Program-made: the position numbers and the translations under genes
Origin: Silene conica
Taxonomy: Eukaryota > Streptophyta > Magnoliopsida > Caryophyllales > Caryophyllaceae
Length of the DNA stretch: 64,000 nucleotides
Direction: 5' to 3'
Assembly: GCA_029255685.2 (NCBI GenBank)
Contig: CM055312.2
Span: forward strand, 4,612,649 to 4,676,648
In this document: piece by piece, positions 47,015-57,900 of the stretch
How positions within the stretch are numbered: the stretch's first letter is position 1
Layout: each line of letters opens with the position of its first letter
The notes under the pieces: model-generated
Database searches by the model: none
The model's input: the letters and a program-made list of their open reading frames with translations, nothing else
What the model was told of the DNA's origin: nothing

Positions 47015-47480
47015 TATTGTTCTGATGTTTTCCCAACACACCCACACACACAAACGCTCTGTTTACTTAGGATTTAAAATATAATAATAAAAATTAAGTA
47101 ATTAAACGACACTGAATTAGTTCTTATAGCATAGAATTAAGCTAGAGTTGGAAAAATAAGCAAACATTATAAAAACAATAGCTATAATAAGTCAAACTAG
47201 ATTTAGATTTTTCCTGTATTTATACAGCTGTTTTTCAAGATAAGAATGCAGGGGAAGTATTGCCAAATAAACACTAGCCATACATTACGATTACACCAGG
47301 TCCACTTCCTGAATCCTGTCTCTTAAATCTTAATAGATGTACCGTGGTACCATTAATGAGTATTGCCTATTCATTTACACGAATTTTCATCTAAGACGGG
47401 CATTATCCGTCTTGAGCTTAAAATGAGTCAATAATCATACTACTTAGATTATCACACAATCAACTATAAATATATATTTG
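47015..47480 (-). promoter_or_regulatory. Proximal upstream region of the NLR gene
   Basis: About 470 bp between the NLR start codon and the breakpoint of the duplicated NMT1 segment. AT-rich, no ORF. It must contain the NLR leader and perhaps its own core promoter. Confidence 0.45.
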
Positions 47481-47687
47481 AGGCAAACTGCCATCCCCAA
47501 TGTCCTTGAATTGCCCTACTGGTTGGGTCTCCCAAAACTTATGTCGATTCTCAATAGCAAGAGACTCCTGCATCCTTCTTGCAATCGCTTCCATGTTAGT
47601 TTCACTTAACCTAGTTGCTACATTCTCGTCTGAATTCGAGTCTCCAGCTACTACTGACTCGCTTGCCGGCAATCTACTGTCCTCCAT
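47460..47687 (-). pseudogene. Truncated NMT1 copy (first ~69 codons)
   Basis: From ATG 47687 the sequence is MEDSRLPASESVVAGDSNSD and onward to the GDGSLP region, matching NMT1 with a few substitutions. At the duplication breakpoint (47481) it continues for six unrelated residues to a stop. All catalytic parts are missing. The leader intron acceptor upstream is kept, so a short peptide could still be made. Confidence 0.9.
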
Positions 47688-48833
47688 AGCCCCAAAACTT
47701 GGCCCGGCAATCTCCTGAAAAACCGTCTCACATTAGAACATTGTAGGACAGACCCATAAACCCAATTTCCCATTACCATCATATTATTAACGAGTAAGAT
47801 AAGGACCTAAACTTTATCATTTTTTCCAGTTAAGGACCTAAACTTCTAGACTTTACAGTTAAGGACTTATGCACCGACTCCGTTAACTTTTTCGTTAGAA
47901 TGACTTTGCTAAAAGCCCACAAAATATTTGCAGCAATCGTACATAAATATATTTGGCTATGTTTTGATTCTTAATAATTCTTAATAATCAGAAAACTTGT
48001 GATTTGAAATGCTGTGTAATTCAAACAGAAGTCGACAAATATTATAGATCCAAATAAATTAAAGGGAATCTCGTAGAGGTAAAATTTTGCAAAGCAAAAA
48101 TACACGGCAAGTAGATATGGTTATTAGGTCAATCGGGTCGAGTAGGTATAAGAAGTCGAATCATCTTGATTTTGGGTTTTGCAGGCGCAATAACCAGTTC
48201 AAGATGGGTCTGGGTTGGGTGGAGTCATTAACGAATACAAGTCAAGTCGGGTTTGGTTCGAGACTTCGGATTATATTAGGTCAGATCAGCCAACATACAT
48301 TTTACCTTACGTTTTTTGAGTTGTGACCAATAATTTCATACTAGTATTATTATTTGTTCGAGTCGGGTTCGGTTCGAGACTTCGGAGAAATAGATTATGT
48401 TTCGATTATAGGTTTGACATGAAGTTGAGTCGAGTCAGTTTTGATTCACCAAATTTTGGGAATTATTGGCTGCAGTTCGGATCGGATCAGCTATTACCAG
48501 CAACAATTAACACTCACTCATCAAATTCCTTCAAGAAAATTCATTCTCATATAAAGAAAACAAAACGAATAGTAATCCACTGACCAATATAGCTGTAGTG
48601 CTGTACACAAGACTACGAAGTACTCCATTTGTTAAAAAGAATAGAGGGAGAATTAAATGAAGAAAGATGATGATCGCGCCCATGGTATTGATGGGTCTGA
48701 TTGTCTGAAGAGTAAGTGTGGAATACAGAGATGACCGCGAGGATGACTAGTGAGGAAGAAATAAAAGATGGACGAAAAAAAGAAGCATTTGATGTGGGCC
48801 ACGCCTTATTTCACTTTGCAGATTTATTTTATA

Positions 48834-49099
48834 CTACTTCCTCCATTCCAATCAATTCTATACATTTCACTTTTGAGGCACTATTCATAAGTCGGGTGAA
48901 TCTTCAACACAACTTCTAATATAGAACATAAAAGATAGTCATGTGAGATCTTGTTTAAATTGTCTTACCGAGTAAATGGTAAATATCAAAATTTTATAAT
49001 TTTTATCAATATGTAACTAAAGATATTAACAAAAGAAAACGGGTATTGGCAAACGTGAATAAAGCAAATGTATAGAAATGATTGGAATGGAGGAAGTAG
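48834..49099. mobile_element. Stowaway-like MITE specific to copy 2 (266 bp)
   Basis: Perfect 20-bp inverted ends CTACTTCCTCCATTCCAATC at 48834-48853 and 49080-49099, with TA at the expected target position. Interior AT-rich with no ORF. Absent from the corresponding place of copy 1, so it dates after the duplication or was lost from copy 1. Confidence 0.85.
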
Positions 49100-49308
49100 A
49101 AAATTTTACATAGTTCAGGTCCTTACCTGGAAAAATAGTCATAGTTTAGGTCCTTTTCTTAGGCATTGCTCTATTATTAACTAATACTGGACATCCGTTG
49201 GTCTTACAATAAAAGACCGTCTTTCCCAAGTTTTTGCGCTAATTCTTCTAAAACTTGCTTAATAAACTATATTAACAAGAATAAAATCACAAACTCAAAA
49301 ACTAGCAT

Positions 49309-49492
49309 CAATAGCAAGAGATTCCTGCTTTCTCCTAGCTATGGCTTCCATGCTAGTTTCACTTTACCTAGTTGCTACATTCTCATCGGAATTCGAGTCC
49401 CCAGTTACAACTGAGTGAACTGACTCACTTGCAGACAACTTACTATCCTCCATTAGTCCAAAACATAGTCTGACAATCTACTGAAAGACCGT
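49309..49492 (-). pseudogene. Fossil NMT1 start inside the leader intron, copy 2
   Basis: Counterpart of 33232-33402, with the same mutations and frame damage plus a short extra piece (gagtgaactgactcacttgc). Its presence in both segments shows that the intronic fossil is older than the large duplication. Confidence 0.75.
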
Positions 49493-50226
49493 CTCAAGTT
49501 AAATTATTTGAAGACAGACCCACATACCCTCATTTACCATTACCACTACCGTATTAGCTAATATCGGTTGGTCTTACGAGAAAAGACCGTCTCTTACAAG
49601 TTTTTGTGCTTTACCCACCATATACCCAATTTCTCATTATCATTGTTAAACAATATCGGTTGTACTTACGGTAGAAGACCGTCTTTTACAAGTATTTGAG
49701 CTAATTGTTCCGATGATTTAAGAAGAACAAATCACAATCTAAAAAACACCAACATCAACAACGAACCCAGATTAAAGAAAACAAAAAACAATCATCAAGC
49801 AAAGTAATAATCAAGGGATTTAAACAGATGGAGTAAATTCATATTAGCTGATTATAAAGATCACAAATTATGATAAACCCTAATGGTTAGAAATTGAGAA
49901 GTGAGTAATGAATTATAAACAAAAAAATGGAAATAGAATTAATTACAATAGGGAGTATAATTACCTGAAGAAGGGAAGAAGAGTAAGGAAGAGATCCAGT
50001 AAGGTGAATGAAGAGGGAGACTGAAAGATTGTTGAGAGAGCTGAGTGTTGTTATTTTCTGGGTTTTGTTGAGCAATCAATTTGGACCAATATCTTAAACA
50101 TTCACAAAAATGACTAAAATGACTACAACTAGTAAATTGCCTAATTAGACTTGTCAGAATGGCAAATCGTGTCGTGTTTGGGTTCGGGTTTTGGTATAGT
50201 TAGCGGTTGTAGTGATTATTGTTTGA

Positions 50227-50619
50227 GCCAAATTGAGTTATTTCGAATTTTAGAAGCGTTATTTGATGATTTGGTCTGGCTCGGCTAATTTTGGATTTTA
50301 TATTTACGCGTTATTTAGATTTCTGTCATTTTGAAAATAAATCACTTAGGATTTGTTTACTTTTAGAAGTATACTTAGGAAAGAATTTTATTAGTAAAGT
50401 TAGGAGAAAAAAGAACATATATCGAATGAATTACTTCCTCCATTCAAATCCACTCTACCATTTTCAATTTTACACACTATTCACAAGTAAGCATTCAATT
50501 TCGATTTCCGCTCAATGTATATGTTAAAATATATCATTCATGTGGGATTTTGTTTGATTCGTCTTTACGAGAACATTAAAAATATCTAACTTTTATAATT
50601 TTCGCAAATAGGGAGTTAA
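50227..50619. other. Intergenic DNA before the copia fragment
   Basis: Contains a one-sided Stowaway-like end (ttacttcctccattcaaatc, near 50430) with no right partner before the copia sequence starts, suggesting that it was cut by that insertion or a deletion. No gene seen. Confidence 0.45.
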
Positions 50620-52326
50620 CGATATTGGATCTCCGAGAAGATTGACAAGGGAGAGATGAATCTCCGACTTGGAAATGGAGCTCGGGTAGCGGCCACTTCG
50701 AAGGGGACATGCACTCTAGCCTTGCCAAGCGGATTTGAGCTACATTTAAATAATTGTTATTATGTACCGACGCTTTCTAAAAACATTATTTCCGTTGCAA
50801 TGTTAGACATTGAAGGTTATAGTTTTTCCATTAAGAACAATTGTTGTATTATTTCTAAGAATGACATGGTTATTGGCCATGCTACTTCTATTAATGGAAT
50901 TTATGTTTTAGAAACTTCGACCTCATCCCGTGATGTTTATAACATAGAAACTAAAAGAGCAAAAACAAGTGAACCAAATGAATCATTTTATTGGCATTGT
51001 CGACTTGGTCATATCAACGAAAATCGCATTAAAAGACTAGTAAAGACTAACATTATCAAGCCATTTGATTATGAATCATATGGTGTATGCGAGGCTTGTC
51101 TCCTAGGCAAAATGACTCGGAATCCCTTTAGTGGTAAAGGAACAAGAGCAAGTGATTTACTGGGACTCATTCATACCGATGTATGTGGTCCATTAACGAT
51201 CACCGCTAGGGGAAACTATGACTACTTCATTACCTTCACGGATGATTTGAGTATATATGGGTATCTATTTAATGAAGTTTAAAAGTGAAGCTTTTATGAA
51301 ATTCAAGGAATTTCAAAATGAGGTAGAAAACCAACTTGACAAGAAAATCAAAGCACTTCGATCGGATCGAGGTGGCGAATATCTTAGTGGTGAATTTGAT
51401 TCACACTTAAAAGATAATGGTATATTATTACAACTCTCACCTCCTGGAACACCACAACTCAATGGTGTGGCTGAAAGGAGAAATCAAACCTTATTAGATA
51501 TGGTTCGATCTATGATGAGTCAAACAGATTTACCAGATTCATTTTGGGGATTTGCAATTCTCACCGCCATCAAATCGTTGAACGCTAGTCCAACAAAAGC
51601 GACCGAAAAGACTCCATATGAGATGTGGAGAGGAAAGGTTCCTTCATTATCCTATATGAAGATATAAGGTTGTGAAGCTTATGTCAAGGTAAAGACCGAT
51701 GACAAATTAGCTCCGAGATCCGAAAAATGCACTTTTATTGGTTATCCAACCTCCTCACGTGGATATTACTTCTATAAACCTCGAGATAACAAAGTGTTTG
51801 TGTCTATGGAGGCTGTCTTTCTGGAAAAAGAATTTGTTTCTAGAAGACAGAGTGGGAGAAATTTTGAACTTCGTGAAATCAATGAAGTACAAGAGCCACA
51901 AACTGAAGTAGAAACGAACGAAAATGTTCCTTCTTCATCTACTTCGGTGCCTATTCAACGTAGGAGGTCGAATAGAGTTCCACATCAACCTGATAGGTAT
52001 GTTGGGCTAATTGAGGGAGACGGTAGTCTCGATGTTTTACTTTTAGAAAGTGACGAGCCTACCACTTATAAAGCTGCAATCTCTAGTCCCGACTCCGCAA
52101 AATGGCAAGAAGCCATGAAATCCGAGATGGATTCTATGTATCAAAATCAAGTATGGGACTTGGTTGACTTGACTGAAGGTATGAAACCTCTTCAGTGCAA
52201 GTGGATCTTCAAAGTGAAGAATGGCATAGAAGGACATGATGATGTCTACAAAGCTAGGCTAGTAGCTAAAGGGTTTACCCAAGTTCAAGGTCTTCATTAT
52301 GATGAAACCTTTGCTCCAGTTGCTAT
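50620..52326 (+). pseudogene. Copia pol, part 1: protease end, integrase, start of RT
   Basis: LRLGNGARVAATSKGT and LNNCYYVPTLSKNIISV precede the pre-integrase YWHCRLGHINENRIKRL ... CEACLLGKMTRNPF zinc arm. Integrase core residues are HTDVCGPL, RSDRGGEYLSGEF and NGVAERRNQTLLDM. RT begins with NQVWDLVDL, KCKWIFK-like QCKWIFKVKN and KARLVAKGFTQVQGLHYDET. A frame change lies near 51260-51290 and an in-frame TAA at 51665-51667 replaces the usual Trp of the (V/I)WGCEAYVK motif. Non-functional. Confidence 0.88.
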
Positions 52327-52550
52327 TGATGAGCCCAAATTCGGTCGTTATTTTCTCTTGTTTTCCTTTTATTTCGGTCCCGTTTCACCCCCGTTTGGCG
52401 TGATTTCGCTCCTTTTTGTACCCAATATCTCTCTTCTACATGTTTGTTGCCATGTTGTAGGACTTGACGCGGGAATGAAGAAACGGGAGCAAAATGTGGT
52501 GAAATCAAGGCAAAATAGGAGGAAAAGAGCTGAAATGACAAATTGGGGTC

Positions 52551-52869
52551 CTCAGCCGGTCGGCCGGCGGCCGGTCCGCCGGCTGGGAGCCCCTTAGCCC
52601 ATCCTTTGAAGAATTATTGCAGATCCTAGAGATTGGGTCCCCAGCCGGTGGCCAACCGGCAGCCGGCTGACCGGCTGGGACCCCCTCACCCTTGCTCTTT
52701 ATCATTTCAAGACAGTTCATCAAGATTGCATCCCCAGCCGGTGGGCAACCGGCAGCCGGTCCACCGGCTGGCAGTACCTGGGCTATGAAGAAATTGAAGG
52801 AAAAAAGCAGAAGTTCGTATTTGGACTCTCAGCCGGTCCCAGACCGGCAGCCGGTCGACCGGCTGGGAG
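52551..52869. repeat. Array A: four GC-rich palindromic modules in the LTR
   Basis: Modules at 52551-52589, 52639-52682, 52732-52773 and 52827-52869. Each opens CAGCCGGT, has an inner GGC(A/G)GCCGG, and closes ACCGGCTGGGA or a near variant, forming a potential hairpin. Starts are 88, 93 and 95 bp apart, with AT-rich spacers. The last module ends 24 bp before the LTR TATA box. Confidence 0.9.
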
Positions 52870-52892
52870 TCGCTTTTCAGATTTTCACGCAC

Positions 52893-52900
52893 TATATAAA
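52893..52900 (+). promoter_or_regulatory. LTR TATA box
   Basis: TATATAAA in the context cacgcactatataaacccgc, the best promoter core in the LTR. Transcription would be expected to start about 30 bp downstream, which makes the palindromic array U3 sequence. Confidence 0.65.
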
Positions 52901-53903
52901 CCCGCACTTGTATCAGACTTTCAGACGTTACTTTTGCACGCATTTCTAGGGTTTTTCACTGTTTCATTAGTTCATACTTAGTCACAAAAACTCTCTTAAA
53001 CTTTTTAATCCTCTTTAGATCTTAGTTTAATCTTTCAATTCTTATTAATCTTTCTTTAGTAATCTACTTAGTCTTGTTCTTGAGCATTTGTAGAGGATAT
53101 TTTTGGGTTGTAATTTGAAGGGTTTGAGAGAATTCTTCATCTTGTTATCCAAGTTGCTTCCTTTTCCTTTGCTTTTGGTATAATCTCTCTAATCTCTACT
53201 TAGTTATTGCATTTATTTAAGTTTCTTTTGAATCAATTGTTTACCCTTTACTTGTTCATGATGGTTAGTATTTGTTTATGTCTTATTCACATGTTTTCCC
53301 TTGCCATGACTGAGTAGTCCCTTTACTAGGGTTAGGGGTGAACTTGGGTAGTTGATATTGATGTTTGTTGTTTAGGGTTAGGGTTTAGGTTTCGTCTTTG
53401 TTAGGTTTTCAATGTATGCATGCTAGATGTTTGATGAAATGCCTCAACGACGGTTGGGCATGATTCTTATTGTTGTTTGCCTTAGACGATAGTCTAGGAC
53501 CTTCATAGGCATGTGTATATGTTAGGTTGACCTTGTTTGTAGCGAAAGCTAGAATAGGACTCGACCTTAGGTTAGTCAAATCGAAAGACGAGACGGACCT
53601 AGACCTAACTTAGATGAGACCACCTACCCCTATGCATGTTTGACATCGACTACCCTAGTAACCCCCGACACCCTAGTTGCTTTAATCATCTATTTTATCT
53701 CAATTCATTTGCTTTAGTAGTTCTTTAGTAGTTAACTAGTCTTTTCAATCACAAACCTATTACCCCGACTCTTGCTTAAATTAGAACGTAACTATACAAC
53801 TATCCCCACCATCTTCGCGAACGATAACCCTATTATACTACTAATTCGGGGTTTTATAAATGTGTTTGATGCGTGAGAACCGACGACTAAATCGCGCGCA
53901 TCA

Positions 53904-54802
53904 GCTATGCTTAGATCCATTAGGATTATGTTAGCGATCGCCGCATTTCATGATTATGAAGTGTGGCAAATGGATGTCAAAACCGCCTTCTTAAATGGGT
54001 ATTAAAAGAGGATGTGTATATGATACAACCTGAAGGTTTTGAGGATCTTAAAAATCCTAACAAGGTATGTAAGCTTAAGAGATCCATTTATGGTCTTAAG
54101 CAAGCATCCAGGAGTTGGAATCATCGTTTCAATGAAGTTATAAAAGAAAACGGTTTTGCTCGAAGTGTCGAGGAACCATGTTTATATACTAAATTCAGTG
54201 GGAGCAAGGTTGTGTTCCTAATACTATATGTGGATGACATACTACTTATTGGAAATGATATTCCAATGCTGTCCTCTGTGAAAGGGTGGTTGGGAAGTCA
54301 TTTTCAAATGAAGGACTTAGGTAATGCACAACGCATACTAGGTATCCGGATCTATAGAGATAGACCCAAAAGGATATTGGCACTAAGTCAAGAATCTTAT
54401 ATTGATAAGGTCCTTCGACGTTTCAGCATGGGGAATTCTAAGAGAAGATTTCTTCCCATGGGAAGTGGGATTATATTGAGTAAATCTCAATCTCCCACGA
54501 AACCCAAAGATGTTGAACGCATGAAAGAGATTCCTTATGCTTCCGTAGTTGGATCTATCATGTACGCCATGGTTTAAGCATGACTAGTAGATATCAAGCT
54601 AATCCAGGTGAGGGTCACTGGATTGCTGTAAAGAATATCCTCAAGTACTTGAGAAGGACTAAGGATTCGTTTTTGGTGCTTGGTGGGGGAAGATGAGCTA
54701 AGTGTAAAAGGTTACACATATGCTAGCTTCCAAACGGATAAAGACGACATAAAATCCCAGGCTGGATACGTCTTTATCCTCAATGGTGGTGCCGTTAGTT
54801 GG
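53904..54802 (+). pseudogene. Copia pol, part 2: RT and partial RNase H
   Basis: Continues with MLRSIRIMLAIAAF, EVWQMDVKTAFLNG, then after a frame change KEDVYMIQPEGFEDLKNPNK, KRSIYGLKQASRSWN and the catalytic ILYVDDILLIGNDI. It ends in decayed RNase H sequence (SQAGYVFILNGGAVSW), with stops after SIMYAMV. It is cut at the junction with the Athila-type element. Confidence 0.88.
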
Positions 54803-54966
54803 GGACGGTGTTAGAAGTTGTGTAGTTTAGTTTTAGTTTTAGTCTTGAGTTAGTTGAGCTTGTTTTGTTTTGATCAAAGATTTGGTAGTTAATTGTAGAG
54901 TGGTTGCTATATTGCTCACCCTAGTGTCTAAAAAACACTAGGACGACTAATCGTTTGCTAAGTTTT

Positions 54967-57900
54967 ATGCCTAGGGGTGACTCTAACTCTTTGTTGTCAA
55001 CTTCCGAACCGGAGAGGCTCTTTCGGGCCTTAAGGAGGAAGACCATTGCAAGGGTAAGAATTGCGTCCCAAGCATCTACTAGCCATAGCAACCCCTCTTC
55101 ATCCGAACCACCAAGCCCCAACCAAAGCAATCCTAGCCCAACATCCGACAATTTTGATAACCAGTTTTATCAATCACCACCACCATCACCACACGTTCCA
55201 AATAACCCACAAATTCATACAATGGCCGCCCTTCGTGATCATAACCGGCCCAATCACAATGACACCACTAATCCAATCAACTTCGGGGCTCTTGTTCCTC
55301 AAAATTTCGAAATACACCCTTCGCAAATGAGCTCAATCGAGAAGAACGCCTTTAGCGGAGCTTCTCATGAAGATGCTCATGGGCACTTGAGAAAGTTCAA
55401 GGGTAAAGTGGCAATGATTAAAAAAACGGGAGTGCCCGAGGAGACCTTAAGGCTTATGCTCTTCCCCTATTCCTTAACCGACAAGGCGGATAGGTGGTTA
55501 AATGTCCATGCTCCAAACACATTCACCACTTGGGACGACTTGGCAACGGCCTTCCTTGCCAAGTACTACCCGTCCTCTAAGACCGCGATGCTCCGGAATG
55601 AGATAACTCAATTTCAGCAAGACGAGGGAGAATCTTTGGGAGAAGCTTGGGATCGATACCAAGATTTGCTTGCTAAGTGTCCCCACCACGGGATACCCAC
55701 TTGGTACACGACCCAAACCTTTTTTCAAACCCTTCACCCACGGACGAAAGAGATGGTTAATGCATCGGCGGGGGGTAGCTTTGACCACTTGCCGCATGAG
55801 ACGGGAACGGAACTCATCAAAAAGATCGTTGATTCGGAGGAAAATTATGGTACTAGGGGGAATGTCTTAAGGAGGAGTAGCAAGTACCCTAGTGAGCACC
55901 TTTCCAATTCAAAGGTGAACGAGGAAACCAATGCCAAGTTGGACATGTTAACCAAGAAATTGGAAGAATTGACTAAGGGCTCCACTAGCAAAGAAACCAA
56001 GAGCAATGTCCCGGGGATGTACCAAGTAAATAGTGTTGCCTCATGTGATTTGTGCGGAGGAAATGGGCACACATTTGAAGTATGTGCAAACAACTCAATT
56101 GAGGGAAGTGGAAGTGAGGAAGAATTGTATGCTTTCCAAGCATTCAATAATTCTAGAGGGCAAAATACTTTCAAACCTAATTCAAACTACTACCATCAAG
56201 GGATTCGAGGGAGTCCGTACATGAGTTACAAAAGTACCAATGTGTTGAATCCTCATCAAATCCAACAACCTCAAGTGCAAAATGCCCCCGGTTTTCAACC
56301 AAGGGGCGGAAACTTCAATCCGAGGAACCATTACAACAACAACAATTTCTATCAAGGAAACCAATCAAACCAAGCCAATCAAGGCTTTGCACCAAACTTC
56401 AATGACCAAGGTTACAATAACCCGAATTTCAACAACAACCCGAATTTCAACAACAACAACCAAAACAACAACCAAAACCACACCCAACACCAAAACCAAA
56501 ACTTCAACCCACCCCCATTTCAAAACAACTTCCACAACAACCAAAATCAAAACCAAAACTTTCACAACCAAGGCTTCAATGACCCGAATTTCGTTCAACA
56601 AAATCCCAACCTCAATAGCCAAATGCCAAAGAGGAACTCTCAAGTTGGAGTCCCTAGAAATGACTATGGGTTTGCTTTGCCTCTTACCAACACCCCTCAT
56701 CAAGAACCATCGAGTGAGACTCAAGTGGGAGAATTACTCAAGCTTGTGAAGAATATGCAAACTACCCACAATCAAGAGATGATGAACTTGCGGAATGCCA
56801 ACCAAAAGGAGATAAGAGAGATGAAGGCTAGAGTCGCTTCTCAAGCCTTAGCCAATCCTCAAAGGCCTCCGGGCGGTTTTCTAGCTCAAGGTCAAAGCTC
56901 GAGAGATGCTTCAAAACATCATGGGGTTAATGCAATCATGACAAATGCCGATGAGCAACCAATGCTTGAAACCACTAGTAGCGGAGAAAAACCTTCACTT
57001 GAGCAACTCATGACGGTTTTTGGAGGGGATATTGAGGAGGAAGCAATGGTGATGGTGCCCGATGTTTCTCCGGAGACTAGTGATCAAGATGGGATGAATG
57101 AAGATTTATTTGTGATGGAACAAGTCAAAGAATTTCCAAAGAAGAAGAGAGTTGAAGGGAAAGTGAATGTTGAGAAAGGAAAAAGTGTGGTTGAAGAAGA
57201 GTCCGAACATGAAGAAGGGCTCATTGAGAGGAGGGTTTGTGAGTTCTTCCGAAAAATTACAAAAGGAGATCCTCGTTGTGAGGAATTGATGAAACTTGTG
57301 GAGGAGGTGGAAGCAACAATCCCCTCTCGAGAAAAGAAAAGAGAAGTGAATGCAATCATGTCCGCCAAGAAAGTCCCAAGCACCCTTCCCATCAAACTCG
57401 GAGATCCGGGTAGCTTTTCGATAAATTGCTATGTTGGAGGGAAGAAGATTGAGAATGCCTTATGTGACTTGGGAGCAAGCGTGAGTGTCATGCCTCTAGC
57501 TATGGCCAAAAAATTGGACATCAAGAATTTGTCTCCCGCTACAACTTCTATCACTCTTGCGGATGGTACCGAAAAACTTCCTCTAGGGGTACTTGAAGAT
57601 GCTATTGTCAAGGTGGGAAATCTATCCATCCCCACCGATTTCTTGATATTGGATGTCCCCGTTGGTAGTAACTCTTTTGTGATACTTGGTAGGCCATTTT
57701 TGGCCACCGGAGGAGCTACTATTGATGTCAAGAGAGGAAAACTATCATTCGAAGTGGGAAAGGAAGTGGCGGAGTTTGAACTTCCGAAGGCTCCCGGTAC
57801 AAGTTACAAGGGCAAAAATGTTGGCATGGTTGCAAGTTTGATGGTGAATGATATCCCTAAGTTGTTGGATGAAAAGGGAATCATGAAAAGTATGACCTTG

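Larger units (their letters stand above)
47481..50226 (-). repeat. Duplicated NMT1 5' segment, copy 2
   Basis: Corresponds to 31456-34144 in the same orientation, covering first codons, leader intron with both splice sites, untranslated exon and promoter. Most bases agree by eye. A MITE (48834-49099) is found only in this copy. This segment lies directly upstream of, and parallel to, the NLR gene. Confidence 0.9.
52327..53903 (+). mobile_element. Solo LTR of an Athila-type element (1577 bp)
   Basis: Starts TGATGAGCCCAAATTCGG and ends GCGCGCATCA, flanked by GCTAT at 52322-52326 and 53904-53908. The same start occurs at 63976 after a polypurine tract, which proves that it is an LTR. Because copia coding sequence continues on both sides, internal DNA was lost by LTR-LTR recombination. 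It carries four GC-rich palindromes and a TATA box in its first 600 bp. Confidence 0.93.
50620..54802 (+). mobile_element. Truncated Ty1/copia retrotransposon, interrupted by a solo LTR
   Basis: Internal copia sequence only: protease end, GAG-pre-integrase, integrase, RT and part of RNase H. No LTRs or gag remain. The coding order continues exactly across the solo LTR at 52327-53903 (..ETFAPVA | MLRSIRIMLAIAAF..). The left end starts abruptly near 50620. The right end stops at ..NGGAVSW near 54802 where Athila-type DNA begins. Confidence 0.88.
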
